Assembly (NCBI GenBank): GCA_051745535.1
Contig: JBNJED010000021.1
Span: forward strand, 1 to 16,356
Source: Thiohalospira sp051745535
GTDB lineage: Bacteria; Pseudomonadota; Gammaproteobacteria; Thiohalospirales; Thiohalospiraceae
Length of the DNA stretch: 16,356 nucleotides
Direction: 5' to 3'
Below are positions 1 to 7,388 of this stretch, piece by piece; positions within the stretch are counted from its first letter, which is position 1; each line of letters opens with the position of its first letter. The position numbers and the translations under genes were made by a program. A model generated the notes under the pieces. It did not search any database. It was not told the origin of the DNA and saw only the letters and a program-made list of their open reading frames with translations.

Positions 1-60
1 TGGGCTTGCTTGCGGAGTCAGCAAACTTTCGACAGCAGCCAGCTTTTCAGTGATATCCAT
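1..60 (-). CDS. possible 5' fragment of an unidentified gene, truncated by the window edge
   Basis: Reading leftwards from an ATG at 60-58 gives 20 open codons beginning MDITEKLAAVESL, reaching the window edge without a stop. An in-frame TGA lies seven codons upstream, so this ATG is the first usable start. The only Shine-Dalgarno-like stretch (AAGG) is about 15 bases upstream, which is rather far. Codon choice is much less GC-biased than in every other gene here, consistent with foreign or mobile DNA. The fragment is too short to assign to a family. The plus strand is also open in two frames up to stops at 49-51 and 73-75, so the true coding strand is uncertain. Confidence 0.25.
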   Translation of the reverse strand, partial: MDITEKLAAVESLLTPQASP

Positions 61-184
61 ATGCAGCAGGCTTGACCTTCAACGGAGTATCTACATGGAT
101 GTATGTACGGCGTCCCCGCGAACCGGAACCAGTACCGACCGGAACGGAGGCTTCTCGCCATCGGGCTCCCCCGACTCCCCGCGC
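61..184. other. spacer between the left-edge fragment and rsmA, with a composition break
   Basis: No gene is supported here. The first half continues the roughly 50% GC of the window edge; from about 110 the sequence switches to the high GC of the rest. An 8-base direct repeat, ACCGGAAC, occurs twice near 120 and 137. I found no convincing terminator for the operon that ends at rsmA: only 4-base stems without a T tract. No apaG or apaH follows rsmA, although these commonly do in related bacteria. Confidence 0.5.
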
Positions 185-976
185 TCAATTCGTGCTGGCA
201 TTGGCCAGCCGAGCGAAGGCGGCCAGGTCCAGGGTCTCGGCCCGGGCGCCGGGGTCGACGCCGATGGCGCGGATGGCCTCGGCGTCCAGCTCCCCCTTGA
301 GGGCGTTGGCCAGGGTCTTGCGCCGGGCACCGAAGGCGCGGGTGACCACCGCCGCCAGGCGCGCCTCGTCGGCCACCGCCACCGGCGGCTCGGCGTGGGG
401 GACCAGGCGGACCACCATGGACTCCACCCTGGGCGCCGGCCGGAAGGCCCCCGCCGGGACCCGGAAGAGCGGGGTCACGGCGCAGTGGTACTGCACCATC
501 ACCGAGAGCCGGCCGTACTGGCGGCTGCCGGGCTTCGCCCCCATGCGCTCCACCACCTCCCGCTGGAGCATGAAGTGCATGTCCCGAATGGCACTGCGGT
601 AGCCCAGGAAGTGGAAGAGCAGGGGCGTGGAGACATTGTAGGGCAGGTTGCCCACCAGGCGCAGGGGCCTCTCCTCACCCCCCTCCGGATCCGGGAACAG
701 CGAGTCCAGGTCCACCCGGGTGGCATCCGCCTCCACCACGGTGAGCGCCTCGCCGAAGCGCTCCCGCAGATGGGCGGCCAGGTCGCGGTCGAGCTCCACG
801 GCGGTGAGCCGGCCGGCGGCGGCGAGCAGCGGCCCCGTGAGCGCCCCCTCGCCGGGGCCGATCTCCACCAGCGCCTCGTCGGGCCGGGGTGCCACCGAAT
901 CCACGATGCGCTGGATGATGCCGGGGTCGTGGAGGAAGTTCTGGCCGAAGCGCTTGCGCGGCCGGTGGTCGCTCAC
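185..976 (-). CDS. rsmA: 16S rRNA (adenine(1518)-N(6)/adenine(1519)-N(6))-dimethyltransferase RsmA (KsgA)
   Basis: RsmA dimethylates two adjacent adenines in the 3' terminal hairpin of 16S rRNA, using S-adenosylmethionine, late in 30S subunit assembly. The 263-residue product has the family's usual length. Visible motifs are the N-terminal KRFGQNFL (residues 8-15), the SAM-binding EIGPGEGALT (38-47), an acidic motif II around VELD (60-63) and the catalytic NLPYN (110-114), followed by the usual C-terminal helical domain with FGARRKTL near 215-222. The start is a GTG whose first bases overlap the TGA of pdxA (GTGA), so translation is probably coupled. It is the last gene of the lptD-surA-pdxA-rsmA run. 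Loss of rsmA activity is known to give kasugamycin resistance. Confidence 0.97.
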   Translation of the reverse strand: MSDHRPRKRFGQNFLHDPGIIQRIVDSVAPRPDEALVEIGPGEGALTGPLLAAAGRLTAVELDRDLAAHLRERFGEALTVVEADATRVDLDSLFPDPEGGEERPLRLVGNLPYNVSTPLLFHFLGYRSAIRDMHFMLQREVVERMGAKPGSRQYGRLSVMVQYHCAVTPLFRVPAGAFRPAPRVESMVVRLVPHAEPPVAVADEARLAAVVTRAFGARRKTLANALKGELDAEAIRAIGVDPGARAETLDLAAFARLANASTN

Positions 977-1959
977 GTCCGCGCCCCCAGCGCCAGGGCC
1001 TGGCGCACCGCCTCGCGCAGGCTGCCGGCGTCGGCGCGGCCGGTGCCGGCGAGGTCCACGGCGGTGCCGTGGTCCACGGAGGTGCGGATCCAGGGCAGGC
1101 CCAGGGTGATGTTCACCGCGCGGCCGAAGCCGTGGAACTTGAGCACCGGCAGCCCCTGGTCGTGGTACATGGCCAGGACGGCATCGGCCCCCTCCAGGTG
1201 GTGGGGGGTGAAGACGGTGTCCGCCGGCAGCGGGCCGCGCAGGTCCATGCCCTCGGTGCGCAGGGCCTCCAGTACCGGGCCGATGGTCTCGATCTCCTCC
1301 CGCCCCAGATGGCCGCCCTCGCCGGCGTGGGGGTTGAGGCCGCAGACCAGGATGCGCGGGTCATCGAACCCGAAGCGCCCCACCAGGTCGCGGTGGAGGA
1401 TGCGCAGGGTGGTCTCCAGCTCGTCCCGGCGGATGGCGCCGGGGACCTCGGCCAGCGGCAGGTGGGTGGTGGCCAGGGCCACGCGCAGCTCGCCGGCAGC
1501 CAGGCACATGACCACGCGCTCGACCCCGGCCCGCTCGGCCAGGAACTCCGTGTGGCCGGTGAAGGGGATGCCGGCGGCGTTGATGACGCCCTTGTGGACC
1601 GGTCCGGTGACCAGGCCGTGGAAGCGGCCGTCCCGGCAGCCGTCAGCCGCGGTGGCCAGGGTCTCGAGGACGTAGCCGGCGGTGGCGGGGTCGGGATGGC
1701 CGGGACGGACTGGCGCCGGACAGGTCACCGGCAGCACCTCCAGCACCGGCCCGCCGTGGGCGGCGCGGGGGCGCTCCGGCGCCCACTCGGTGACGGTCAC
1801 CGGCCAGCCCAGCAGGCGGGCGCGCTCGGCAAGCAGGTCGGGGTCGGCGACGGCCACCAGGCGGGCGCCGGCGGGCGGGTCGGTGGCCAGCGCCAGGGCC
1901 AGGTCGGGGCCGATCCCCGCCGGCTCACCGGGGGTCAGGGCGAGGGTGCGCTCGGTCAT
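973..1959 (-). CDS. pdxA: 4-hydroxythreonine-4-phosphate dehydrogenase PdxA
   Basis: PdxA oxidises 4-phosphohydroxy-L-threonine with NAD(P) to a product that decarboxylates to 3-amino-2-oxopropyl phosphate, a precursor of pyridoxine 5'-phosphate in the DXP-dependent vitamin B6 pathway. The 328-residue protein starts with the signature TPGEPAGIGPD (residues 9-19). VTGPVHKGVINAAG (117-130) and GHTEFLAERAG (135-145) form the substrate pocket. The three metal-binding histidines fall at H166, H211 and H266, matching the family positions, with YHDQGLPVLKF around 265-275 and NITLGLPWIRTSVDHGTA from 283. Its ATG overlaps the surA stop (ATGA) and its stop overlaps the rsmA start. The surA-pdxA-rsmA order is classical for gammaproteobacteria. 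Confidence 0.97.
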   Translation of the reverse strand: MTERTLALTPGEPAGIGPDLALALATDPPAGARLVAVADPDLLAERARLLGWPVTVTEWAPERPRAAHGGPVLEVLPVTCPAPVRPGHPDPATAGYVLETLATAADGCRDGRFHGLVTGPVHKGVINAAGIPFTGHTEFLAERAGVERVVMCLAAGELRVALATTHLPLAEVPGAIRRDELETTLRILHRDLVGRFGFDDPRILVCGLNPHAGEGGHLGREEIETIGPVLEALRTEGMDLRGPLPADTVFTPHHLEGADAVLAMYHDQGLPVLKFHGFGRAVNITLGLPWIRTSVDHGTAVDLAGTGRADAGSLREAVRQALALGART

Positions 1960-3230
1960 TCGCCCAGGCGGCGCTCGATGTAGGCCTCCGCCCGGAGCTG
2001 GCGCAGCCAGCGGTCGATGGTCTCCTCGCTCTTGCGCTGGCGGATGAGCTGGCGCGCCTCGTTGCGCCGGGATTCCAGGCCGGCGGCCTGGCGGCGGCGG
2101 TCCTCCACCCGGACGATGTGCCAGCCGAACTGGGTCTCAAAGGGCTGGCTGACCTCGCCCGGATCCAGTCCGTCCATGACGTCCTCGAACTCGGAGGTCA
2201 GCGCGCCGCTGCCCACCCAGCCCAGGTCACCGCCCTTCTCGGCAGAGCCGGGGTCCTCGGAGTGCTCTTCGGCCAGTTCGGCGAAGTCGGCACCGTCCTG
2301 GAGCTGGCGGCGCAGCCGCTGGAGGCGGCTACGGGCGTCGTCCCCCTGAACGAGGATGTGGCGTGCCCGGGTCTGCTCCTCGGCCTCGCCGCCGGTGGTG
2401 CGCCGCTCCTCCAGCTTGAGCAGATGGAAACCGCTGGGGGTGCGCACCACCTCACTGACTTCGCCGGCCTCGAGGCCCTGGACGGCCTCGGCCAGGGCCT
2501 CCGGCAGGCGGCCGCCGCGGCGCCAGCCCAGATCGCCGCCCTCCAGGGCGTTCTGGCCGTCGGACTCGCGGGTGGCCAGGCGGGCGAAATCGGTCCCCTC
2601 GTCGACGAGCTGCTCCCGCAGGGAGGTGGTCTCCTCGCGCGCCGCCTCCACCTCATCGGGGCTGGCCGCCTCGGGGACCTCGACCAGGATGTGGCGCAGG
2701 CGGTACTCCTCGTCCAGGGCGCCCCGGGCGCGGAGGTTGTCCAGGTGGTTCTCCACCTCCTCGTCGGTTACCTGGACCTCCTGCTGGACCTGGCGCTGCT
2801 GCAGGCGGGAGATGGTGATCTCGTCGCGGATGTCCTCGCGGAAGGCGGCGTAGTCGATGCCGTCGCGCTCCAGGACATCGCGAAACTGCTCCAGGCTCAG
2901 GTTGTTGCGGGAGGCGATGTCCTCCAGGGCGCGATTGAGGGTGACGTCGTCCACCTGGATCCGGGTGCGCTCGGCCATCTGCAGCTGCAGCCGCTGGGTG
3001 ATGAGCCGGTCCAGGACCTGCTCCTGCAGCTCCTCCTGCGAGGGGGGGCGGATGTTCTGTTGCTGGAGCTGCTGGCGGACGGTGCGCATCTCCCGCTCCA
3101 GGTCGCTGGCCAGGACGGCCTCGTCGTTGACCACGGCGACGATGCGCTCGAGGCTCTCGGCCGCTGCGGTGGGGGCGAGGAGGGCCAGGGCCATCAGGAG
3201 AGCCGTCACGGGGGTGAGGGTCCGGTACAT
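1956..3230 (-). CDS. surA: periplasmic peptidyl-prolyl isomerase and outer-membrane protein chaperone SurA
   Basis: SurA escorts unfolded outer-membrane proteins, LptD among them, across the periplasm to the BAM complex. From the ATG at 3230 the product is 424 residues: a signal peptide (hydrophobic core about residues 7-20, likely cleavage after TAAA at 24), the N-terminal chaperone domain beginning ERIVAVVNDEAVLASDL, two parvulin domains (about 176-276 and 288-376, each with RARHILV/RLRHILV, GGDLGW and GFHLLKLEER/GWHIVRVEDRR elements), and a C-terminal helix. The start is favoured because TAGAGG, which overlaps the lptD stop, is 4-5 bases upstream and the signal peptide begins there; longer forms would run back into lptD. 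The protein is rich in D and E. It is placed directly after its major client lptD. Confidence 0.96.
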   Translation of the reverse strand: MYRTLTPVTALLMALALLAPTAAAESLERIVAVVNDEAVLASDLEREMRTVRQQLQQQNIRPPSQEELQEQVLDRLITQRLQLQMAERTRIQVDDVTLNRALEDIASRNNLSLEQFRDVLERDGIDYAAFREDIRDEITISRLQQRQVQQEVQVTDEEVENHLDNLRARGALDEEYRLRHILVEVPEAASPDEVEAAREETTSLREQLVDEGTDFARLATRESDGQNALEGGDLGWRRGGRLPEALAEAVQGLEAGEVSEVVRTPSGFHLLKLEERRTTGGEAEEQTRARHILVQGDDARSRLQRLRRQLQDGADFAELAEEHSEDPGSAEKGGDLGWVGSGALTSEFEDVMDGLDPGEVSQPFETQFGWHIVRVEDRRRQAAGLESRRNEARQLIRQRKSEETIDRWLRQLRAEAYIERRLGE

Positions 3231-3237
3231 GGGGCCT

Positions 3238-5517
3238 CTATTGGTTGGGGTCGTCATCATCTTGCTCGAAGCGCGGTTCATAGCCGTAAATACTATCATG
3301 CAGCATCTCGTCAAGGCGGCTCCCGATGGCAGAGAGCCCCTTCAGCTCGAATTCCAGGAAGTAGTTGCGATCCACCAGGTCGGCGCGGGTCTCGTCGGGC
3401 CCCGGTTCGGCCTCCTCCTGGTAGCGCCGGCCTACCAGGCGCACGCCCCAGCAGCAGCTGTCGTAACCGACGCCGAAGAGGACCTCGCGGTGGAACTGCT
3501 CCCGCAGGTCGTAGCGGTCGTGGAGGATGACGTGCCAGCGGTCGTTGAAGGCCCAGATGGCGGAGGCGCCGGTCTGGCGCAGCTGGTATTCGTCCACCGC
3601 CTCCTCGGCCTCGAAATCATTGATGCGGTCGCGGTAGTCGAGGCTCACCAGTCGCCGGGGGGCCGCCTTGTACTGGAGCCGCAGGGCGCGCTGGGCGGGG
3701 CGGTCGAACTCGGGGTCGTAGATGGCGGAGGCGGTGGTCCGCAATGGGCCAGCCCCGCCCTGGAGCTCCAGGGCAATATCGCTCTCGGTGGTGGTGCGCG
3801 GCTCGTTGCCCAGGGTGACCCGGCGGTCGACCAGGTAGCGGATCTGGCCGGCGCTGGCGGATAGGTACTCCTCGCCGCTGGCTTGATCCAGGAAGCGGGT
3901 GGTCACCGCCGTGGTGAGCCGGCGGGTGTCGCCGATGCGGTCCGGGCCGGTATAGCGGTTGGGCTCGAAGAGCTGGCCGAAGTTGAAGGTCTGCTCCCCG
4001 GTGTCGAAGGTCGGGATGGCGTCCTGCTCCCGGTAGGGGATGTGCACGTAGTAGAGCCGCGGCTCCAGGGTCTGGATCAGGGGCCGGCCGAACTCGAAGG
4101 GCCGCTCCAGGAAGAGGCCGGTGTCCACCGACCAGATGGGCAGGGAGCGGTCGAACTCGGTGCGCGCCGCGGGGTCTGCGGGGTCGTCGTCCAGGTCCCA
4201 GGCGGTGTGGCGCAGGGCCACCTCCGGCCGGAAGAAGGTGGCGGTGGTCTCCAGGGGCCAGCCCAGGGTCAGGGTGTGGTCCTGGCGCCGACCCTCCAGG
4301 TCGGTCTCGTCGTTGCTGGCGAAGGCGACGTACTCCCCCTCCAGTTGCCAGGTGGGCCGATTGATGGCCCAGGGCCGGGGCGTCTCCCAGGTCACCTGGG
4401 GGCGCCGCTCGTAGGGGGTGGACTGATCCTCGTGGATGGGGCGGTAGCGCTCGACCAGGGCATTGATACCGAGCCAGTCGCCGCTCCAGGCGAGTTCGGC
4501 CGTCTGCTCCGTGTAGCGCGCGGAGCTGCTGGCGAAGCCCTTGCTGATGTCGTCGGGATAGTCCTCGTCGCTGATGCTCTCGATGTCCGCCCGGGTGGAG
4601 AAGCCGGCGCCGAGGTTGGAGCGGTGCTGGATCTCGTAGCTGTAGCGGTCGTCCCCGTAGACCCGATCGTCGGGCAGGAAGTCGCCCCGGATCTCCCCCT
4701 GGCTGTCCTCGGTGAGGTAGCGAAACTCCGCGCCGAGCATCTCGCCGCGGTCGTCGAAGAAGCGCGGGATCAGGGTGGCGTCGTAGTTGGGCGCCAGGTT
4801 CAGGTAGATGGGCAAGATGATGTCGTAGCTGCCGTCGTCGCTGTCGACGTCGAAGGTCGGGCTGAGCAGCCCGGTGAGCCGGTCCTCGGTAATGGGGAAG
4901 GTCATCCAGGGCGTGTAGAATACCGGCACCCCCACCGCCCGCAGGACGGTGTGGCGGGCATAGCCGCGGCCGCTGTCGTGGTCCAGGGTGACCCGGGAGG
5001 CGTCCAGGAGCCAGTCCTGGCGGCCGGGGTCGCAGGTGGTGTAGCGCACGTCCCACATCCGGGTCCGGCCGTCGGCCAGCCGGCGGATGCGGCCGGCACC
5101 GCCCCGGGCGTGGGGCTCCGGCACGCGGAAGTCGGCGCCGGAGAATTCGCCGGTATCCAGCGCCGAGGACATCCGCGCCTCCTCGCCCTCGATGACCACG
5201 GTATCGTCCCAGAAGCGGAGGTTCCCCTCGGCGCGGGCGCGCTCGGTGGTGGCATTCAGGGTGACCCGGTCGGCGGTGAGCTGGCGCTCGCCCCGGCGCA
5301 GGGCGACGTCCCCCTCGAGGGTGGAGACGCCGTCGCGCACCAGCTCCATGCGCCGGGCCCGCGCCGCCATGGCCCCGGCTGGCGGCGCCTCCAGGGCCGC
5401 CGGCGGGAAGGTCAGCGGCGTGCACAGCCCGAAACGCTCGCTGGCCCGGACCTCGGCGGCCGCCTCCCCGGCAGGGCCGAGGACCAGGGCGAGGAGAAGG
5501 AGGATGCGACTCGGCAA
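3238..5517 (-). CDS. lptD: LPS-assembly protein LptD
   Basis: LptD is the outer-membrane beta-barrel that, plugged by LptE, inserts lipopolysaccharide into the outer leaflet. The product is 759 residues, close to the E. coli length. It has a short signal peptide (residues 1-21), an N-terminal LptA-like jellyroll (about 50-190, with LEGDVALRRGERQLTADRV), and a C-terminal barrel of alternating aromatic beta-strands from about 200. All four disulfide cysteines of the family are present: C32, C162 and the adjacent C688-C689, so the two-disulfide maturation scheme should apply. The best start is a TTG at 5517 with GGGGA eight bases upstream; no in-frame ATG or GTG gives a signal peptide. The open frame extends far upstream, but that part is antisense to amgK. 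Acidic stretches (DDDPADP, EQDDDDPNQ) fit a salt-adapted cell surface. Confidence 0.94.
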   Translation of the reverse strand: MPSRILLLLALVLGPAGEAAAEVRASERFGLCTPLTFPPAALEAPPAGAMAARARRMELVRDGVSTLEGDVALRRGERQLTADRVTLNATTERARAEGNLRFWDDTVVIEGEEARMSSALDTGEFSGADFRVPEPHARGGAGRIRRLADGRTRMWDVRYTTCDPGRQDWLLDASRVTLDHDSGRGYARHTVLRAVGVPVFYTPWMTFPITEDRLTGLLSPTFDVDSDDGSYDIILPIYLNLAPNYDATLIPRFFDDRGEMLGAEFRYLTEDSQGEIRGDFLPDDRVYGDDRYSYEIQHRSNLGAGFSTRADIESISDEDYPDDISKGFASSSARYTEQTAELAWSGDWLGINALVERYRPIHEDQSTPYERRPQVTWETPRPWAINRPTWQLEGEYVAFASNDETDLEGRRQDHTLTLGWPLETTATFFRPEVALRHTAWDLDDDPADPAARTEFDRSLPIWSVDTGLFLERPFEFGRPLIQTLEPRLYYVHIPYREQDAIPTFDTGEQTFNFGQLFEPNRYTGPDRIGDTRRLTTAVTTRFLDQASGEEYLSASAGQIRYLVDRRVTLGNEPRTTTESDIALELQGGAGPLRTTASAIYDPEFDRPAQRALRLQYKAAPRRLVSLDYRDRINDFEAEEAVDEYQLRQTGASAIWAFNDRWHVILHDRYDLREQFHREVLFGVGYDSCCWGVRLVGRRYQEEAEPGPDETRADLVDRNYFLEFELKGLSAIGSRLDEMLHDSIYGYEPRFEQDDDDPNQ

Positions 5518-5608
5518 GGCGTGGGTCCCCGGGTTACGGACCTCCCGGCGAGGGGCGCGGTACCGGCACGACTGTGAGGGCGCGCCCGGCGGGAGGGGCA
5601 GGCGCGCT

Positions 5609-5637
5609 AAATTCGCATATGCCGGGCGGGCGTTCAA
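5609..5637 (-). promoter_or_regulatory. possible promoter for the lptD-surA-pdxA-rsmA operon
   Basis: TTGAAC (5637-5632, minus strand) resembles a sigma-70 -35 box. Seventeen bases on is GAATTT (5614-5609), a poor -10 box inside a small AT-rich island in otherwise very GC-rich DNA. The island could serve either strand, since TAAATT is also readable on the plus strand at 5608-5613. A transcript starting here would have a leader of roughly 85 bases before the TTG. Confidence 0.25.
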
Positions 5638-5647
5638 TTCCGCCCGC
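5626..5647. other. perfect 7-bp inverted repeat in the lptD/amgK divergent region
   Basis: GCGGGCG (5626-5632) and CGCCCGC (5641-5647) can pair around an 8-base loop, TTCAATTC. There is no T tract, so it is not an obvious terminator. It overlaps the candidate lptD -35 box and could be an operator half-site pair or simply a chance GC palindrome. Confidence 0.25.
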
Positions 5648-5677
5648 TCCCCCGCTGGGGACGGCCGGGCCCGGACG

Positions 5678-5691
5678 TGTAGAATGCCCCC
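5678..5691 (+). promoter_or_regulatory. promoter -10 region directly upstream of amgK
   Basis: TGTAGAAT contains TAGAAT at 5680-5685, one mismatch from the consensus -10 box and preceded by TG. Only six bases separate it from the amgK ATG at 5692, so the predicted transcription start falls at or next to the A of the ATG. The -35 region is weak (TGGGGA at 5656-5661, 18-base spacing). No Shine-Dalgarno sequence lies between the box and the start codon. Confidence 0.5.
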
Positions 5692-6705
5692 ATGGACGCC
5701 GAGACCGTAACCGATCCCCGGCGCGACCGGCTCGTCGAGTGGCTGGCGGAGGTGGCCCCGGGGTCGGACCTCCCGCAGACCCCCCTGGCCGCCGATGCCA
5801 GCTTCCGCCGCTACTTCCGGGTGGCGACGCCGGAGGGCCCCCGGGTGGCCATGGATGCCCCGCCGGAGCACGAGGAGGTCCTCCCCTTCTGGCGGGTCGC
5901 CGACCTCCTGCGCGAGGCCGGCCTCTCCGCCCCGGCGGTGGTGACCGGCGACCCGGCCCGGGGCTTCCTCCTGCTGGAGGACCTGGGGGACCAGACCATG
6001 AGCCGGGCCCTGGACAGCGGCGCCGACCCGGAGCCGCTCTACGCCCGGGCGGTGGATACCCTGGTCCACCTCCAGCGCACGGCGGGGCAGCCCAACCTCC
6101 CCGAGTACGGCCGCGACCGGCTGCTGGCGGAGTGCGCCCTGCTGGTGGACTGGTTCCACCCGGCGGTGACCGGCGAGCCCTGCCCGCCGGCGGCGCGCTC
6201 GGCCTGGTTCGAGGCCTGGGAGGCGGCGCTGGACGGCATCGGCGACCTCCCGGCTACGATCGTCCTGCGCGACTACCACGCCGACAACCTCATGGTCCTG
6301 CCGGAGCGGGACGGCGTCGCCGCCTGCGGTCTGCTGGACTTCCAGGATGCCGTCCTCGGCTCCCCGGCCTACGACCTGGTCTCCCTGTTGCGCGATGCCC
6401 GCCGGGACGTGGACCCGGAACTCGCGGCGCGCATGGAGGCGCGCTTCCTCGCCGGCCGGCCGGAGCTGGACGGCGAGGCCTTCGCCCGCGCCTGCCGGAC
6501 CCTCAGCGCCCAGCGCAACACCAAGATCCTCGGGATCTTTACCCGCCTGGCCCGGCGCGACGGCAAGCCCGGCTATCTCGACTTCCTGCCCCGCGTCCGG
6601 CGGCTGTTGGCCGAGGAACTGGCCGCACCGGAGCTGGCACCGGTGGCCGACTGGTTCCGGGCGCACCTCCCGCTGGAGCAGGCCACGGTGGAGGCGACCG
6701 CGTGA
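5692..6705 (+). CDS. amgK: N-acetylmuramate/N-acetylglucosamine kinase AmgK (aminoglycoside phosphotransferase-like family)
   Basis: AmgK phosphorylates the anomeric hydroxyl of MurNAc (and GlcNAc), giving MurNAc-1-phosphate for MurU in the peptidoglycan recycling route known from Pseudomonas; the route feeds UDP-MurNAc without MurA/MurB and so affects fosfomycin sensitivity. The 337-residue cytoplasmic product shows the APH/choline-kinase fold: a nucleotide loop DASFRRYFRV (35-44), LLLEDLGDQTM (93-103), the catalytic loop LRDYHADNLM with D194 (192-201) and the metal-binding LLDFQD with D216 (214-219). It is divergent from lptD, as in many gammaproteobacteria, and its stop overlaps the murU GTG. 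The start is an ATG with no visible Shine-Dalgarno and a -10 box only six bases away. Assignment as AmgK rather than another sugar kinase rests largely on the adjoining murU. Confidence 0.92.
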   Translation: MDAETVTDPRRDRLVEWLAEVAPGSDLPQTPLAADASFRRYFRVATPEGPRVAMDAPPEHEEVLPFWRVADLLREAGLSAPAVVTGDPARGFLLLEDLGDQTMSRALDSGADPEPLYARAVDTLVHLQRTAGQPNLPEYGRDRLLAECALLVDWFHPAVTGEPCPPAARSAWFEAWEAALDGIGDLPATIVLRDYHADNLMVLPERDGVAACGLLDFQDAVLGSPAYDLVSLLRDARRDVDPELAARMEARFLAGRPELDGEAFARACRTLSAQRNTKILGIFTRLARRDGKPGYLDFLPRVRRLLAEELAAPELAPVADWFRAHLPLEQATVEATA

Positions 6706-7388
6706 GGGCCATGGTCCTGGCCGCCGGGCGGGGGCAGCGCATGCGCCCCCTCACCGATACCACCCCCAAGCCGCTGCTGACGGTCGCCGGCGAGACCCTG
6801 CTGGGTCGCCACCTGCGGCGCCTGGCCGAGGCCGGCTTCCGGGAGGTGGTCATCAACCACGCCTGGCTGGGGGAGCAGGTCGAGGCGGCGGTGGGGGACG
6901 GTAGCGCCTGGGGCCTGGAGGTCCGCTATTCCCCGGAGGACCCCGCCCTGGAGACCGGCGGTGGGATCACCGCCGCACTGCCGCTGCTGGGGGCCGAACC
7001 CTTCCTGGTGGTCAACGGTGACGTCTTCACCGACTATCCCTTTCAGCGGCTGCCGGCGGACCCGGCCGGCCTGGGCCACCTGGTCCTGGCCCCGAATCCC
7101 GACCACCACGCCGGCGGCGACTTCGCCCTGAGCGAGGGGCGGGTGCGCCCGCCGACGGGGACGAACCATACCTATACCGGGATCGCCGTCCTCCGGCCGG
7201 CCCTCTTCCACGGTTGCCGGCCCGAGCCCTTCCCCCTGGGACCACTGCTGGCGGGAGCGGCCGGCCGGGACGAACTGGCCGGCGAACTCCACGCCGGGGA
7301 GTGGAACGACGTGGGGACCCCCGAGCGGCTGGCGGCCCTGCAGGCGCGCCACCCGGAGACCGAGGAGGCCGCGCATGGCCGTGCATGA
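6702..7388 (+). CDS. murU: N-acetylmuramate alpha-1-phosphate uridylyltransferase MurU
   Basis: MurU joins MurNAc-1-phosphate to UTP to give UDP-MurNAc in the cell-wall recycling bypass. The 228-residue product is near the length of the Pseudomonas enzyme. It has the nucleotidyltransferase signature LAAGRGQRMRPLT (residues 6-18) with PKPLL (22-26), the base-contacting ETGGGI (84-89), the metal-binding NGD (105-107) and a C-terminal EWNDVGTPERL (200-210). I chose the GTG at 6702, which overlaps the amgK TGA as GTGA and gives an N-terminus (MRAMVLAAG) exactly where the family starts. The frame is open well upstream, but that part is amgK in another frame. It lacks the left-handed helix extension of GlmU-type enzymes, consistent with a pure uridylyltransferase. 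Confidence 0.93.
   Translation: MRAMVLAAGRGQRMRPLTDTTPKPLLTVAGETLLGRHLRRLAEAGFREVVINHAWLGEQVEAAVGDGSAWGLEVRYSPEDPALETGGGITAALPLLGAEPFLVVNGDVFTDYPFQRLPADPAGLGHLVLAPNPDHHAGGDFALSEGRVRPPTGTNHTYTGIAVLRPALFHGCRPEPFPLGPLLAGAAGRDELAGELHAGEWNDVGTPERLAALQARHPETEEAAHGRA

Noticed and set aside
50..1675. Long plus-strand open frame of 541 codons over rsmA and pdxA
   Set aside because: It is antisense to two confidently identified genes; the translation is low in hydrophobic structure and rich in R, G, P and A, as expected for a shadow frame in GC-rich DNA.
5420..5428. Cysteine near the LptD N-terminus as a possible lipobox
   Set aside because: The preceding residues (RFGLC) follow a signal-peptidase I-like AEAAAE region and this cysteine is the conserved first disulfide cysteine of LptD.
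2118..5577. Long plus-strand open frames opposite surA and lptD
   Set aside because: Their translations are repetitive G/A/V/L-rich text mirroring the coding strand, with no motifs, and the minus-strand genes have full family signatures.
5518..6666. Upstream extension of the lptD reading frame for about 380 codons
   Set aside because: This part is the reverse strand of amgK. The LptD signal peptide begins at 5517, and no homologous domain is visible upstream.
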